Source: Agapanthus africanus (taxonomy: Eukaryota; Streptophyta; Magnoliopsida; Asparagales; Amaryllidaceae). Taken from it: a DNA stretch of 64,000 nucleotides. The notes beneath the pieces are model-generated. The model had not been told where the DNA came from, ran no database searches, and saw nothing but the letters and a program-made list of their open reading frames with translations. The first letter of the stretch is position 1. The number at the start of each line of letters is the position of its first letter. This document shows positions 42,853 to 56,230 of the stretch, piece after piece. Position numbers and translations under genes: made by a program. The stretch is taken from assembly GCA_030015575.1 (NCBI GenBank), contig JASDDO010000024.1:223220996-223284995 (forward strand), read 5' to 3'.

Positions 42853-44839
42853 TTTTGTCACCACCCGGAATTGGCATGTGACCGGCATGAGGATCACGTG
42901 AAGTCTATAGGACCCCACCGTAATCCAAGTAAGCCGAAAGCCCAGAAATCTAAACCATTTTCAGAAAATAATGGAGGGCAGTTTTTAAAATATCGGCATA
43001 ATGAATTCAAAATTCTTCTTTTAACAGTATAAGTAATATTATATGAAAATGCAAGTGAGTCGTATATTATAACTGAAAACATTTCGTCATTTAAAATTTA
43101 GGCAGCACCTCCCTTGTAAATTTTGATCCACAACCAATACATCACAGCAATAATATAGGCATCCCCTAGCGGGAGCTAGCTCTTCGCCAATTGGCGGAAT
43201 CACAACCACACAATATACAAATATACGACGCCCAAGACGAAAATCAATCACAGAAATAAAATAAAGAAGACCAAGACATCATCAAGCTTGAATCAAGAAC
43301 AATATACCCATCTCGCTCTAAGTCTCAAGAATATACAAGTCTGGTGTCTAGGTCTACCAAATATACAAAGACTGGTTGATGGAGCTTTTAACTAGATACA
43401 ACTGAAATAAATGTATACAAAAGTGGTCATGATCCAAAGTGTACCACACCTACCACCGCAATTCACCCAGAAGTAAGCTGTGTGCCAAATGAGCCGCTGC
43501 TGATCCAAGCGGTCGATCCTGCAAGAAAACTGTGGCACGACGAGGGTGAGTTGCCAACCCATGAGTAGAAAATATCAGCAGGTATAAATCAAATGTATAA
43601 CGATCTCCTAGGTCATACTGTAACATATAAGTAATACTGTGGTATCTAGGGTGATCGTGTATACATATGTGTAATGATAACAAGGTCGTGCCGGTAACAG
43701 TATATAGTATCAAGTCATCTGAACCATAGCATGTATACGTGTGAATCATCCAACGTGTGTCCATCAACGATACATCAATCATCATAAAACCGGAGTGTCC
43801 GGCATCGACACTCGAAAATATCATAAAAACTCGTGTCCAGCATCGACACGTAAATCCTCATGTCTCGGGCGCCGTCTCATCGGAGCGGCCCTCATATCCA
43901 TCTGATCACACGACTCCGGTCGGTATCCTCCGGATATCCGCCGAGCCCAAACTATCAACGGTCGATAGTGCTCCCCTGTCGGGCTCATCGTCTCTATATA
44001 CGATCTTTTTGCCCCGGGGTACCGTACCGGGTCCACCATGTACCCGCAGACGATGCCTCCTCACTCCTCGAATAGGGTATAAATATAGCTCAGAACCAAG
44101 AAAACTCATAGTGGACGTCATAAATCATATCAAGAGAAATCGCATTTTTAAAACAATCGTAAGACTTTTAAAATATATCCGCAGTTCTCAAATCCAGAGA
44201 TCTCATGAAAACGGATCTTATATGCATGTAACCATAAAGGTACAGTAAATGCACGCACAGAACAGTACTATAAAGTATTGCAAGTGTTTTCATGTAAGCA
44301 TGTCGTGTAATAAGTAATGAACAATAACAATAACTCTACAATTTAAGAACTATACAGCGATATAGCAGTTTCTAATGTGTAAGTGGCATGGCAATTACCA
44401 ATGATGAGTGTGTGAGCTGGCAAATCTGTGTACGTGTAACATGCGCATCATCGGTAACGGTGCATGTGTCCTAGCAGACGAAGCCACATAAAGATAAGTG
44501 TCGGGAACGTAGTACGTATGTTGTGAGGAAATAATACAGCGTAAACATGAACGGTATAAAATACGTAACTACACATGAACCATACGGTTATAGTTTAAAT
44601 AATACGAATCATAGTTTTTGAAACTGGGGATACGGTGTTTTGAAAAAGAGATACCATTTGGAAATCCATAGCGTCCCTTGAGGTTGTCATTAAAGTGCCT
44701 AACGATTCGTTGGTTTGAAAATAGGTATGGTTCAAATGTAATTTATTATCTACTAAAGTGATTAGAAAGCAATGATTTTCCAAGTCAAGATAATACATAA
44801 TTTGGCAATCCAGCCTCATAGTATCAGATGTGGTATAAT

Positions 44840-45130
44840 CCATCGTACGTCATCCTCGAGTCAAGAGCGCAGATCAATCATCTGGTATATCACATCACGT
44901 ACGGTATAATTCATCATACAGTATCATCAATCAAGTAAGGATCTATCGTCCTATACATTATATCGCATACGGTATAATCCATTGTACGATATCCTTGAGT
45001 CAAGAGTGCGGATCAATCATCAGATGTATTATGTCACGTACGGTATAATCCATCGTACGGCATTCTCGAATCAAGAGGGCGGGTCAATCATCATGTATAT
45101 CATAAATCAAGGGTGCGGATCTATGGGCGC
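44840..45130 (+). repeat. ~70-bp tandem repeat in L4 LTR
   Basis: Four to five units, each with GCGGATCAATCATC-like and GTACGGTATAATCCATCGTACG-like parts. The latter is an inverted repeat (CGTAC/GTACG). Confidence 0.7.
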
Positions 45131-45158
45131 GTACATTCTATCATCTCATATTCTCATT

Positions 45159-45161
<3 letters not shown>

Positions 45162-45202
<41 letters not shown>
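45162..45202 (+). repeat. TA microsatellite
   Basis: Uninterrupted TA repeat of about twenty units. Confidence 0.95.
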
Positions 45203-45208
<6 letters not shown>

Positions 45209-48200
45209 GGTTCCTAGGCACACCCATGAGGTTCTACAACTGATCAACCATGCCAAAATCAAAAATTTCCATGTGCCAAAGAACCATATACTAGATCGTT
45301 AACTAGAGGTAAGGCGAAAGAATGCAAGTTAACAACTTTAACTAAAAGGAAAGTGACTACAACCTTTGTAGATCCGGTCCTCCACTTCTCTAGCTCCGTG
45401 TTGACGTCCCTCCGCTGCGATCATCGGATCTCGGACTCTGGCGATGGTTTCGTCGGAGAAATGATCGGGCTAGGTCGTCGACTTCGATGCCGAAGATGAT
45501 CTACGTCGAGGAAACTCAAGATCAAGCTCCATCTTCACTTGGTCATAGAACTTGTGAAGATAACACACTCTACTACATGGCAAGTGGTAGAAGATGAAGA
45601 AATAGGAAGTGGGTTCACTTTGGATTTGGATTTCTCACTCTTTTTCTCATGGCACCATTGGAGGTAGCAAGGTTTCTTCTTCTTGAAGAAGAAGAAGAAG
45701 AAAGAATATGATAAGAATTATATTTCAAAAAGAAAATCCAAGTGATTATTATCATAATGCAACCATGGGCGAGGTAACTAGTGTAGAGACTAAACTAAGG
45801 TTTAGGTGAATGGTTAGGTTAAGGAAAAAACAAAATGGTAGATAAAGCTAAGAAGCTTCATGAAGCTTAAGCAAAAAACAAAGTTAGCCACCATTTCATT
45901 TTTGCCAAAGTAAATAAAATGAATAAGTGAATAATTTAAAACCCTAACCATTAACCTAAACATGGTTTAAAGTACACACACACCCAAGTTTGCATGTATC
46001 ATCAAACATGATACAAACTAGTGCACAAAACTATATCATATATACAATGTGCACATCAAGTGAGAAAATCCATCTTAAGTGAACAAATACTAGTTAATGT
46101 AAAATAATATATCAAATATATAATTATACATTAAATCATTAAATCAACACTTGATTTAATGATCCGGTCATACTGCATATAACCGACTAATATCAAGTGT
46201 ATCAATGTATCGAATCAACATTTGATTCGGTAACCCGGCTATATCTTATATAACCGTCCGATGATACAAATCGCGAGAATAGAATTCAGTATCACATACT
46301 GGTATTATTCTCGGTCCCGCACATATCTCATATGCGCTCCTATTTCGTTTCGCTTGAGCCAGGAAACCTCTGTGTAGGACTCTAAAGACTTGTCAATACG
46401 CCGGCAGCAGGTGATGATCATATCAAACACCCACAAGCAGCAAGCGGTCTGCTAAACGTAACGGCCACCCGGGTATTGAGCGATCAGAAGATCAACGAGC
46501 AAGCCCGCTCACACTCCTGTGAATCCAACCAGTAACACTTACCGCACAGTCCGGTCTGTTCGTCTGATATGTCGCATATCTCGCCCAGGGGTGGTAAACG
46601 TCAGACCCCAGTAGCTTGATAAGTCATGCCGATGTAAGGTCCATAACAAGCGTGAAAGTACTGATAACTCTTACCAGTATATCACTGCAACTCTGGCCAG
46701 GGATTTCCAGTTATGGCCAGTCGAGCATAGCGCAACATCAACCCCCAATACCGGGAGAGACGAATCCCCTCCTATCGCTCATTGCCTCCATGTGAATCGG
46801 GACTGTACCCAAAAACCACCTGTTTGCACGACTCAGTAAAGCCGTGGTAGGGTGGAAATCAAAGCACAGTGGGAGACACATAAGACTCTATGACGATCTC
46901 GGGTCAACAGACTAAGCTGTACCAGTGTCACCAGAGAACTGCCATCTGACGTGAGGTATAATACCATCTGGGAGTTCTCGGCGAGTCCGTTCGGTGTACC
47001 CAGTCACCACTGAGCACCCGCATACCATCTCTGATGTCAAACACCAATGGATATGGGATCATCCATCGCCCATCACATGGGTCGAGAAGATATACCCTAG
47101 TCTACTCTAGAATATCGATGCTCCGTCTCGATATTCCCACGACTAGGAACATTGAAGGACGTACTCATAGACTACCCAGGCCCCACTAGTATGATCTACA
47201 TCATATCCTGGAAGTCGAGTACACATCCTAAGGGCTTTATCAACATGTAACAGAGAGACAGAAAATATACACGTTAAGATAAAGAGCAACCAGATAGCAT
47301 ACTATCATATCGAGCAAGAAAGTCCTACCTATATATGTCCCAGCATCCACTACAATATACATCCTATGTACAGTAATGGCCTCTAGGGCATACATATAAC
47401 TAACATATATATCATCGCATATCATATCTTAGCATGTGTATATATGTATGTATATCGCCTTGCATCCTCATGTCAAACATATCGACTCATCTTATCTCGT
47501 TTCATCATGTTCTCATCTCATCATATCATCTCGTACTTATCCTTATGGTTATATCCGTAAGTACATAAGCATATGTTTCTATATATATACACTACATCTC
47601 TGTTCTCCTAGTACTATGGTTGCAGGGGTGCTATATGCCATCCACTCGACTTCCCCCGTAGATATACATTTACTCACCTGCTATCCTCGCTCTAGCCGAA
47701 GTCGATGATCGTCTTGCTCTCCTTCGTCGTCTCAGAAGTCCACGCGAAGGTACCTATAATTCAATGCATATCGTAAAGGAATCAAGATCAAATCCGAAAA
47801 TCGATACGGCGCGCGAAGTGCACATAGGTTAGAACCTATAGCCCACGCATGCAAGAACAACCAAACAACCCCCGGCGTTGACGTACGAACGTCCAACGAC
47901 CATGTCAAAACTCAAATACCAAAACCAAATTTTCAAGAGGCGCAAAACGAAATCGGCAACTTGGAAAAACACTCCCAGATTTTGACTCCGGTGAAATTAG
48001 GACATTTTGTATATAGGGTAGGTCTATTTATCAGGATATTGAGCCATGGACCAAACATCATACCCTAACTCAAAAATGTGGCCGCAATTTGCGGCCATAT
48101 CTAATAAATCTGCGGCCATGAAAGGGAGATGGGGGCTCGGGTTTCTAGGATATATTCCTAATAGCTTGCACACCTCTCTGTATTTGCAACTTAATTTTTA

Positions 48201-48726
48201 GAGTTCTCGAGTCATAGCAAATTCTAATTGATCATCACATTTCAACAAAAACCTGATATCGGAAAATTCCAAGTTCGTCGAATCCGAGAATCTCTCCACT
48301 ATATCACCCTCACTTATCACTAAAGATCTTGTAAGCACTTCCTAAACCCTCTACTAAGCACTACTACAAGTTTTACCCCCTAATCCTCACTCTAGAATTT
48401 TCTAAGTTCACTAAACTTGCACTTTTGAGCTCTAAACACATGTAGGAGGTTAAGAAACTTAATAATTTGAAGGAAAGTGAAGGTTTTACCTCAAAGAGCA
48501 ACTGAAGAAAATTCCGAGATGATCCAATGTGCTCAAAGTTCCAACTTTATCTCACCATGGGGTGTAGGATGAGGTTGTGGGCATTTTTTAAGAAGGTGGT
48601 GAGGGGTTTTGATGAAGTTTTAGGGATGATTTGTGGTGGTGGTGAAGTGGGAGGAAGAGGAGAAGGAAGAAGATGAAAGAGGTGAAGAAAAGAATGAAGG
48701 GAGAAAGAATGGGTGAAGGAGCCATA

Positions 48727-48765
<39 letters not shown>

Positions 48766-49176
48766 ATAACTCCTAGTCAAATCTTGTCTCCTCTCATTTA
48801 TCTTTTCATTTTTTTTTAAAAACCAAATAACAAAAAATACAAATGAAACCAAATATGCAACAAATACAATGTGTCATGGTGTATTAGTCATGGTTAACAA
48901 AAATGGATTTGGCTTAATGCATAATTAGTAATGCACTAATCAAGTTTAACATAACTTGTATGTAAATAATTGTATAATTATTAGTAAAATATCCAAATCC
49001 AATAAATGCTTTCATAATTAATAATTCATATTAATTTCCAAATATTTTCCAAAATATAGGTATATAATTATACCATTCTACGAAAACTCAAATCCATACT
49101 CGTATAATTTTCGTGAAATTTATTATTTTATTATTTAAATTCCAAAAATAATATTTTATATTTCTGAAATGTTACA

Positions 49177-49465
49177 GAACTACTGGAGCAGGAGAAAATG
49201 GTTATCGCAACGCGATCACGTAATTAAATCCAGGGGCTTGCGCCTGTAGGAAAGAGCGTCCCCATATTCAAAATCACTCATAAATGAAGAGGAATCTGAT
49301 AAAGTCTGCTACAACGGTCGCATCTATCCAAACCTCCGATATACGGTGCCATAAATCAATTTGGTATCTTCAGAGAGGTGGATGGATAAGTCCAAATAGA
49401 ATCTACCCCCAAATTCAGGCTAGACGTCCCAACGTCTCGGTCCGATCTTTCGGCGGAGAACAATG
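49177..49465 (+). other. C1 block, copy 3 (TAT leader-like)
   Basis: It matches 37918-38190 and 22855-23110: GGAGAAAATGGTTATCGC, GGGGCTTGCGCC, and S2 copy 6 (49317-49390). It sits between L4 and L3 remains. On the L4 left flank the same sequence is already present, so this is not the other half of a simple insertion site. Confidence 0.7.
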
Positions 49466-49724
49466 TTATGCACCGTTACTATCTGTACGATTACCTTTCG
49501 GTATTCTTATTCACCTACGTCACGTTTTTCAAACTAGTTTATATACATGTTTTCCCGGACTTGGTTCTGTGAATCCGAATTTCCTTATTCTTGTCTTTTC
49601 CTTGTTATTATTAGTTTCTGTCTACCGTGAGCATGAGATTGTTTGTACTTGTTCTTTTCCTTATTTTGTTCCTTTCGTTTTTCATGAATTTAAAGTACGA
49701 AATTCTTTTTGTAGTTGGGTATAA
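49466..49724 (+). mobile_element. L3 interior, 3' end
   Basis: T-rich non-coding sequence ending in TAAAGTACGAAATTC and a GTAGTTGGGTATAA tract before the LTR, like the polypurine region of L1 and L5 but eroded. The rest of the L3 interior and its 5' LTR are missing. Confidence 0.5.
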
Positions 49725-50404
49725 TGTAATACTATAGCACGATTGTATGCTATTTAATTATATTAAATAAATATGTTGGGCATTTATATTATTATTGTTA
49801 TTGGGTTATGATTGATGGTTGGATGGTTATTATGATAATCGTATTGTTTTGCCTTGCCTTGATCCCTAGTTCGAATTTATATAATATTGGTACTCGACCC
49901 GCATGCATGTTAACCTATGACATTTTATTAGCATTTAAGTTTTATTGCTAACAGTATATATCTTATTCATATAATATATGTTAAAATATCATGAGATAAG
50001 AAAAGCGTATTATATTAATAGAATATATTTATGATTATCTAGTTTGTTAAATAAAGGATAATTAGTATCTAATATTTTGTTGCTAATCTATTAACATCTG
50101 TTTTAATATCCATACAATATATTATCAAATATTATTTTTGTAACCAAAATATTATGGTTATCTAAGTAGTTAAATATATGATAATTAGTTTTAAGTTTGT
50201 TTGCTAGTTTAATAATATGTTATTTTAATGTCCATATAGTATATTTAAATATTAGATATATTAGTATGTTCTTTTAATAAAAAATATATTTTGGTTTGAT
50301 AAGTTTAAAAGAGAAATATTTTATTATGGTAGTTTTAAATAAAAGATATACTTCGATATGGTAAATCCTTTTTGAATTTTTAGATGATCTTTAAACAAAT
50401 ATTT

Positions 50405-50462
50405 GGGGGGGGGGGGTGAGATGTTTAAGTTTTGAGGGGGGAGGGGTTATTTGAGATTTGCA

Positions 50463-50514
<52 letters not shown>

Positions 50515-50545
50515 TATATAACCTATTATCTCTCTCTCTCTCTCT
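50405..50545 (+). repeat. G12, TA and CT simple repeats
   Basis: Twelve G in a row (50405-50416), TA repeat (50466-50512) and CT run (50530-50546) within 140 bases of the L3 LTR. Confidence 0.9.
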
Positions 50546-52139
50546 TTCAAAAACAAATCATATTTTCTCTCCCTAATCACTCTCTCATCTTCCTATCTCC
50601 TCTAATATAAACCTAAGCCGACTCTCTTCACCCACGTTTTCATATCCTCCAAACCCATCATCCTCGACCGCCGCAACGACCGAACCCAACTCCAGACGAG
50701 ATTGATCACCATCAAATCATAGCCATCTTTCTCTTTTTCTTCGTCTCCGAGGAAAGTATCTAATACTTGTGCGTACATGCTAGCTACGACGACAATTACA
50801 GTTGTCGTAATATTAGTTGTTAAAATTAGTATATGTTTAAAGAGAATAATCATGCTTAATTAATAATTTTATTTTGATAAGTATTGATTGTTGAAAATAT
50901 AGTTTGAAAATATTATAGTTTACACATGAAACGTTGTCGCTAAGCGGACACGACAAATCTGAAATTTACTGTACATCTTATCTTATAAAATTCATTATAA
51001 ATCATAGAAAAATCATTAGCACATGTTCTTTAGTTTGTTACGAAACTAACTCAGAATACTGTAACTTTGTGAAAGATTTACATGCAAAATAAATTGTTTA
51101 AATAATATAAACCGTAAATGAAAGTACCTCTGAACTGCTGTTTAGGGAAATTCTAGCAGCAAACTTTCAATTTCGAACTTTCATTACTTTTTGTAGGAAC
51201 AACCTGAGATATTTTAACTTATAAAAATGAAAACTTTATTGAATTATCTTTGTTTTGGTATATGACACGTACCTTTTGAAGGATATTTGTTATTTTTAAG
51301 CTATTTTACAAATCAGGATGACGCTGAATTTCTGAACGGAATTTTCTTGTGCATGGTTAATCAACACAACTTTTATTGCTATTAATCGGATAGAATATGC
51401 TATCCTTGCTAATGTTATTATCTTGATCTTGTACATGATATGATTACGTTATTCCTGACATGCTTGTATACCGATTTATGACATATACACTGCTATCATG
51501 TTTTTTTACTGTACTGTTATCGTTATCATGCCAATAAAAAATTGTCATGTAATGTTTACCAATGCCAACAATCTTGATATTGACTTGATTGACCTGGACT
51601 ATTTTCCTGATGAACGTAACATGTATATTCTTGTTCCTGTATTGGCATTAAGTAGATATTATTTCTATATTTGACGTGAACATGAAAACCTGGGGAAAAG
51701 AGAAAATTAAGAATGAAACCCGACTTGTAACTCAACAATTATTGATTGCTAAAAGATGATCAGTCAATACGAGCTTTGGGCACCGGAATGATGATGCTGA
51801 TATCATTCATCTATACATGACATTGTTTTACTGTCTAGCGGCACGTCTCGGATTCAACCCCGAGAATCATGACCGTGGTCCCAGGCATACACGAGATACT
51901 ATTGAGTTATATCGAGAATTCCATTGATTGGTTTCAAATACCTTTAGGATAGATAATCTAGCAACATGGACGCTTAGCATACACATGATATGATTGATAT
52001 TGATATCTTACTTGTTGCATCACATGTACTGCTATTTGTTCACACCCGAATATTGCACTTAATACCGCCCATTCTTCTACTCATTTGTATATAGGTAGGT
52101 GCTTTTGATTCGTGTTTACTACATGATTACAGGTTATAG

Positions 52140-53756
52140 GTTCCCATTCCAGAATAACGCAAATCACGCAAAATCTCTACAGTTATGACAAAATCCAGAA
52201 CATCTACCAAAAACAGATAAAATCCGAGTTCCGGTCATCCACATCCGTCAAGTGCCGCTTACCAGTACAAGGGAAAAAATCCAGCAATGTTCATTCATGT
52301 CTGGGAAAAGCACAGAGCATAAGGGAGGAAACACAAAGATCAAGGGGAACGCAGAGCTCGAGGGAGATCAAGGCCAAAAAGATTTTTAAAAAAAAGTAAT
52401 CATTTTGGACTGTTGGAAATCTGAAGATATTTTGGAATTATTTTACAAATTTGAACCTGCCAAATAGAAGAACAAAGTAACATGAGGAAGCACAAGAAAA
52501 ACGGCGCACTAATTCTTCAAATCGATCGTGGAAGCGCGGCTAAACATAGGGATAGGCGGCGGAACCGCGGCCATAATGTAGCATCTCACGACCATTTTTC
52601 TGGGGTGTTTTTGTAATTGTAAATGGGCTCAGAATATGGCCTTAGGGTTCACTCTTCTGTCTATATATACTCCTGATTTGAGCCAAGTCAGGAGGCTTTT
52701 CTTTTCCTTAGGATCAGTATAGTTTAGGGTAGTTTTCTTCTTCTTCTTCATCTATTCTACATGAAAATGTAGTGAGAGCTTTTAAGTGGAAGATTAATGA
52801 AGATGAGGGTTTTTTTTATATTTTGTATCTTTATTTTCTTATATTGCATTTTAATTCCTAGTGTAACTTTTATTATTTGTTGTTAAACTAGTTGTTGGTT
52901 TTCTTATTCTCTTTTCTTCTCTTCTAATCCGTATTTTCAAGCCATGGTAATCAATAGAGTCTCTTGCTTAGGTGAGGGCCCAAATACTTAGCTTGTTATC
53001 TTTTGTAAACCGTATTTTTCCATTCTTTCTTCTCCTCTTCATATTTTATTTTTTTTATCATGTGTGAATAATTTACTCCCTTGTTAGGGCTAAGGAAGGT
53101 TAGTATGAGGGATGGAAAACTCTCTTGTGTTTCTCTTCGCCAAACAACTTGAAGTGAACCAAAACCAAATAAACACAAACCCTTCTCTTAGGCACGCTAT
53201 AAGTGATATATAGCCGCGATCTAAGTCAAGAATTCCTTTAGGCGCACTACAACGTGACATGTAGTTGTGACCTAATTGGAGACTTAGTTGTGTATGTTTG
53301 GCCTACGGCTGGAAATAAGAGCATGTAACGGACGGACAAGGGGCACTGGGAATGGATTTAGCGTTGGAAAGCTTGGTTAAACTCGCAAATCTCATTCCTA
53401 TGACCTTCTAATCCCCGCTACTTCTGATTATTCCAACATCATTTCAAGAATGGCAAAAGATAAGCACAAGACTAATTCTTAACTCTACTAACCAACCCTA
53501 ACCCTAACGAGTTCTTTTAAACATAAAATACAAACACTTAGGATAGAGTTGAACAAACATATACATTTTCACTTAACTCGTCTAAAACAAGAACGAAAAT
53601 ACGAACCATCTCCCAGTGGACGACTCGTACTCAACCGGCTAGTTACAAGCGAAACCGACTTGACTGCGGTAAGTAGAACGCATAACATATCGCTAGGGTT
53701 TCTGCTTCAATCACTATTGCTTATCGTTTATACCCATGGCATCTAGTTCTTGCACA
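52140..53756 (+). mobile_element. Unclassified insertion in L3 LTR, LTR-like
   Basis: It interrupts L3 homology. It has a TATA-type CTATATATACTCC at ~52660 followed by a TTCTTCTTCTTC leader, a pyrimidine-rich stretch, and near its end CTCCCAGTGGACGACTCGTA, a phrase resembling the end of some plant LTRs. No coding capacity. It could be a solo LTR of another family; ends and target duplication were not found. Confidence 0.4.
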
Positions 53757-54151
53757 TGGTATATTCTATCTCATACTGGTTATATTATTATAATATTTAT
53801 GACGCACTGACGTCTGGGTTTTGTATGGCCCGGATACTTGACCTTAGCATATGAGGATTGTGATTGCTTCGACAGGATTGCCGATCAGTGAGAAGCATCC
53901 TACTGATCTAGTTCTTATTGATGGTTTAGGTATTATTTTATTTCCTTGGATCTTTATAGCTTCCGCTGCTGTTTCCTATTATTATTTTTTGCGGCTATTG
54001 GACATATGATGGATAGATTTATTATTATAGTGTACTTGATTATTGATTAACAGTTGTAATGTGACTATGGAAGGATATTTTCTTATCGTAGGTAGCATAG
54101 TTGGGTTTGTTGAGTTCCCGTATTTGAGTATATTAGGAAGCGGACGTGACA

Positions 54152-56230
54152 AAAAGTATACCCGTTCATGGCCTTCTTCAAGCCTACCACCTTCCATGAG
54201 CTTTTTGATAAACTTGCTCAGCTGGATTCGATGGGTTAAAGTCTTTCCTCTTCAGGAGGAGACTCACGAAACTACAAAGGGAAAGGAAAGGCGGCATTTT
54301 TCGCCAATGTACAACAACAGCAGAGCGGCCCTAAAGAATCTGGTCGCCAAAACAATAATCGTACGGGGCCTACTCTTAAGGAAAGGATGGGGCGTGAATA
54401 TTCGTTCCTTCGTGATAAAAAAAAGAAGTTGTTCAAGCTCGCCACGAAGAATGGCATGCTGACGTTGCCCGAGCCGCGGCAACCAGCCCAAGCTAATGAA
54501 GTCAATAATCCAAATTACTGTCTCTACCATCGGGTGGTAAGCTATCCAATCGAGAACTGTTACGTCTTCAAGAACTGGGTCGAGAACCAGTATAAACAAG
54601 ATAAATTCATGCTATCGGATGATTAGAAGGTGAATCCTCCCCAAAAGCATACCCCTAAGGGGGCTAATACGCAGGGGGTCCTGTTCATTCTTAGAAGAAA
54701 CCCCATGGGAGATAGCGCTTTCCTCCAAAACAACGAAGATTTTAAGGGATCTCCGAGCATGTCCGGCAATCAGGTGGAAAAGTCTGCTTGAACCTGAGAT
54801 CATAGAAGGGAAGCTGAAGCAACGTCCCACTCCGAGGATTACTGATAAGGGGAAAAACCCCAAAGTCATGCAATCTAAGAAGAAGAAAAAGAAAGCAAAG
54901 AAGCCCGTGCAGCCTGTTGAGTATGTAGATAGCCGTACGGAGATACAAAAGTATATAGATGCTCTAGAGGAATATAACCAGAAGGCGCATTCACCGGTCA
55001 CTCTCAAGGAATTTCTTTAGCATATCCTTAAGAATAGCAAACAGGATGAAGATGACGACTCAGAGGGAGAAGAGGGGGAAATAGAAGAACGTGTGGAAAG
55101 TTATCGCGTGGTCTCTCACTCCTCCATATATGATGAGGATGCGCCAGATGCGTCTGAAAGTGATTCAGAAAAACAGGGGGCAGAATCAATGCTAAAAGCT
55201 CTAAGTTCGCCACAAGAAGACCCAATTGAGAAGCTCCTAAGAGAAGCCTTTCAAAAAATCAGGGAAAATCAAAGGCGTGAACTGGCCATATATGAGAAGG
55301 CCAGACAACAGCGTCTAAACAGGCAAGCCATGGAGGAGGTGAGTCTTGCAACTCCATGTTCGAAGCAAAAGATATTGCTAAAGAAAAGCAAGGTCAAGGC
55401 CGAGAAGCACTTCGCTAAGGCCTTATCGAAAGGGATGACGCTACCACCCGTGAAGATGTATACCCAAGAAGTTGTAAATTTCAAAGGTGGAGAAGAGCAC
55501 CCAAATTATTGTCTCTACCACCGAACAGTCTGTCATCCCATTGACGAACGTAGAGCATTCGGGAAATGGTAGCAAAAGTATATCTCCCACCAAAGGCATT
55601 TAAAAAGGGAGAAGCGGAAGGCCAAGTCTCGCCCACTCCCGCATGATAGTTCCGAAGCAAACAACCAGGCAAGGTCAATGACTGAAAGCTATTGTATGAC
55701 CAAGACTCGATATTCAGAAGAAAGGGGTTCCACAGTACCAACTTTTGGAAGTGATTCGGAAGAAAAAGTCTTCTTCAACCTCCCATATGCATGCTCTTCA
55801 TCAGGAGAAGAAGAAAGGACAAAAGATTGCGGCAATATCCGTCTGTGGAACCGCACCCTTCCCGAGAAAAACCTTAGACCTGCAAGCAAGCATCCAAAGA
55901 ATCAAGATAAGGGTAAAGGGAAGATGCCCGAAGAAATTGTTCTAGAAAAAGAGGTGGCCAAAGATCTCGCCGCCAAGGACCCGCCCAAGAAAAATAAGGT
56001 GGACTACAATGTGTTGACTCATCTGAAGAAGCTATCTTCTCACTTGAGTATATACTCTACTCTACTCCTGTCAAAGGAACTGCGGGAATCCTTAATCAAA
56101 GCCCTCGAAGAACCCGATCAATTCCATGCTTTCTTTGCCGAGAAAGCAATAAAGGATAAACTGGCAGAAGTATCACGGCCGATATCATCTTCGGTGAGGA
56201 AGATCTTCTCTTGGGAACGTTTGAGTATAA
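54152..56230 (+). pseudogene. A2 gag remnant with duplicated CLYHR module
   Basis: Two similar modules carry a zinc-binding-like motif of TAT gag: PNYCLYHRVVSYPIENC (54510-54560) and PNYCLYHRTVCHPIDE (55501-55550). Each is preceded ~25 residues earlier by a K-rich helix ending KGM/NGM-TLP. The sequence between is Lys/Glu-rich with a low-complexity KKKKKK patch (~54875). Gag would form the particle and bind RNA. Broken in several places. Confidence 0.75.

Larger units (their letters stand above)
38194..49176 (-). mobile_element. L4: reverse Ty3-type LTR element
   Basis: On the minus strand: 5' LTR 42856-49176, primer site 42840-42852, interior 39715-42855, polypurine tract at 39715-39727, 3' LTR 38194-39714 lacking most of its left part. 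Both LTRs end GAAATGTTACA on the + strand (TGTAACATTTC on minus). The interior has gag-like sequence near its 5' end and a repeat array, and no recognisable pol. It is a broken, non-autonomous copy. Confidence 0.75.
42856..49176 (-). mobile_element. L4 5' LTR, ~6.3 kb
   Basis: Bounded by TGTCACCACC next to the primer site and by GTTACA at 49176. At 6.3 kb it is unusually long and may contain an insertion between about 45200 and 47430, where sequence looks like another LTR's promoter region. Only its last 1.7 kb can be checked against the 3' LTR. Inside are a TA run (45162-45202), a GTACGGTATAATCC repeat (44840-45130), hairpins GTGTC/GACAC (43799-43850) and a CT run (48730-48763). No genes seen. 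Confidence 0.65.
49725..54151 (+). mobile_element. L3 3' LTR, with a nested insertion
   Basis: TGTAATAC at the start, GGAAGCGGACGTGACA at the end. Parts match the reverse fragment at 15943-17515. Sequence from ~52140 to ~53756 has no counterpart there and is probably a later insertion. TAT gag begins directly after. Old and diverged. Confidence 0.75.

Noticed and set aside
43450-44248. Overlapping frames of 120-160 codons on both strands
   Set aside because: Inside the L4 LTR, no recognisable domain, and opposite-strand frames mirror one another.
47240-47708. Short hydrophobic frames as host genes
   Set aside because: Part of the L4 LTR, with the sequence repeated near 38194.
53500-53520. 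Telomere-like CCCTAACCCTAAC
   Set aside because: Only two units and not the plant telomere heptamer.
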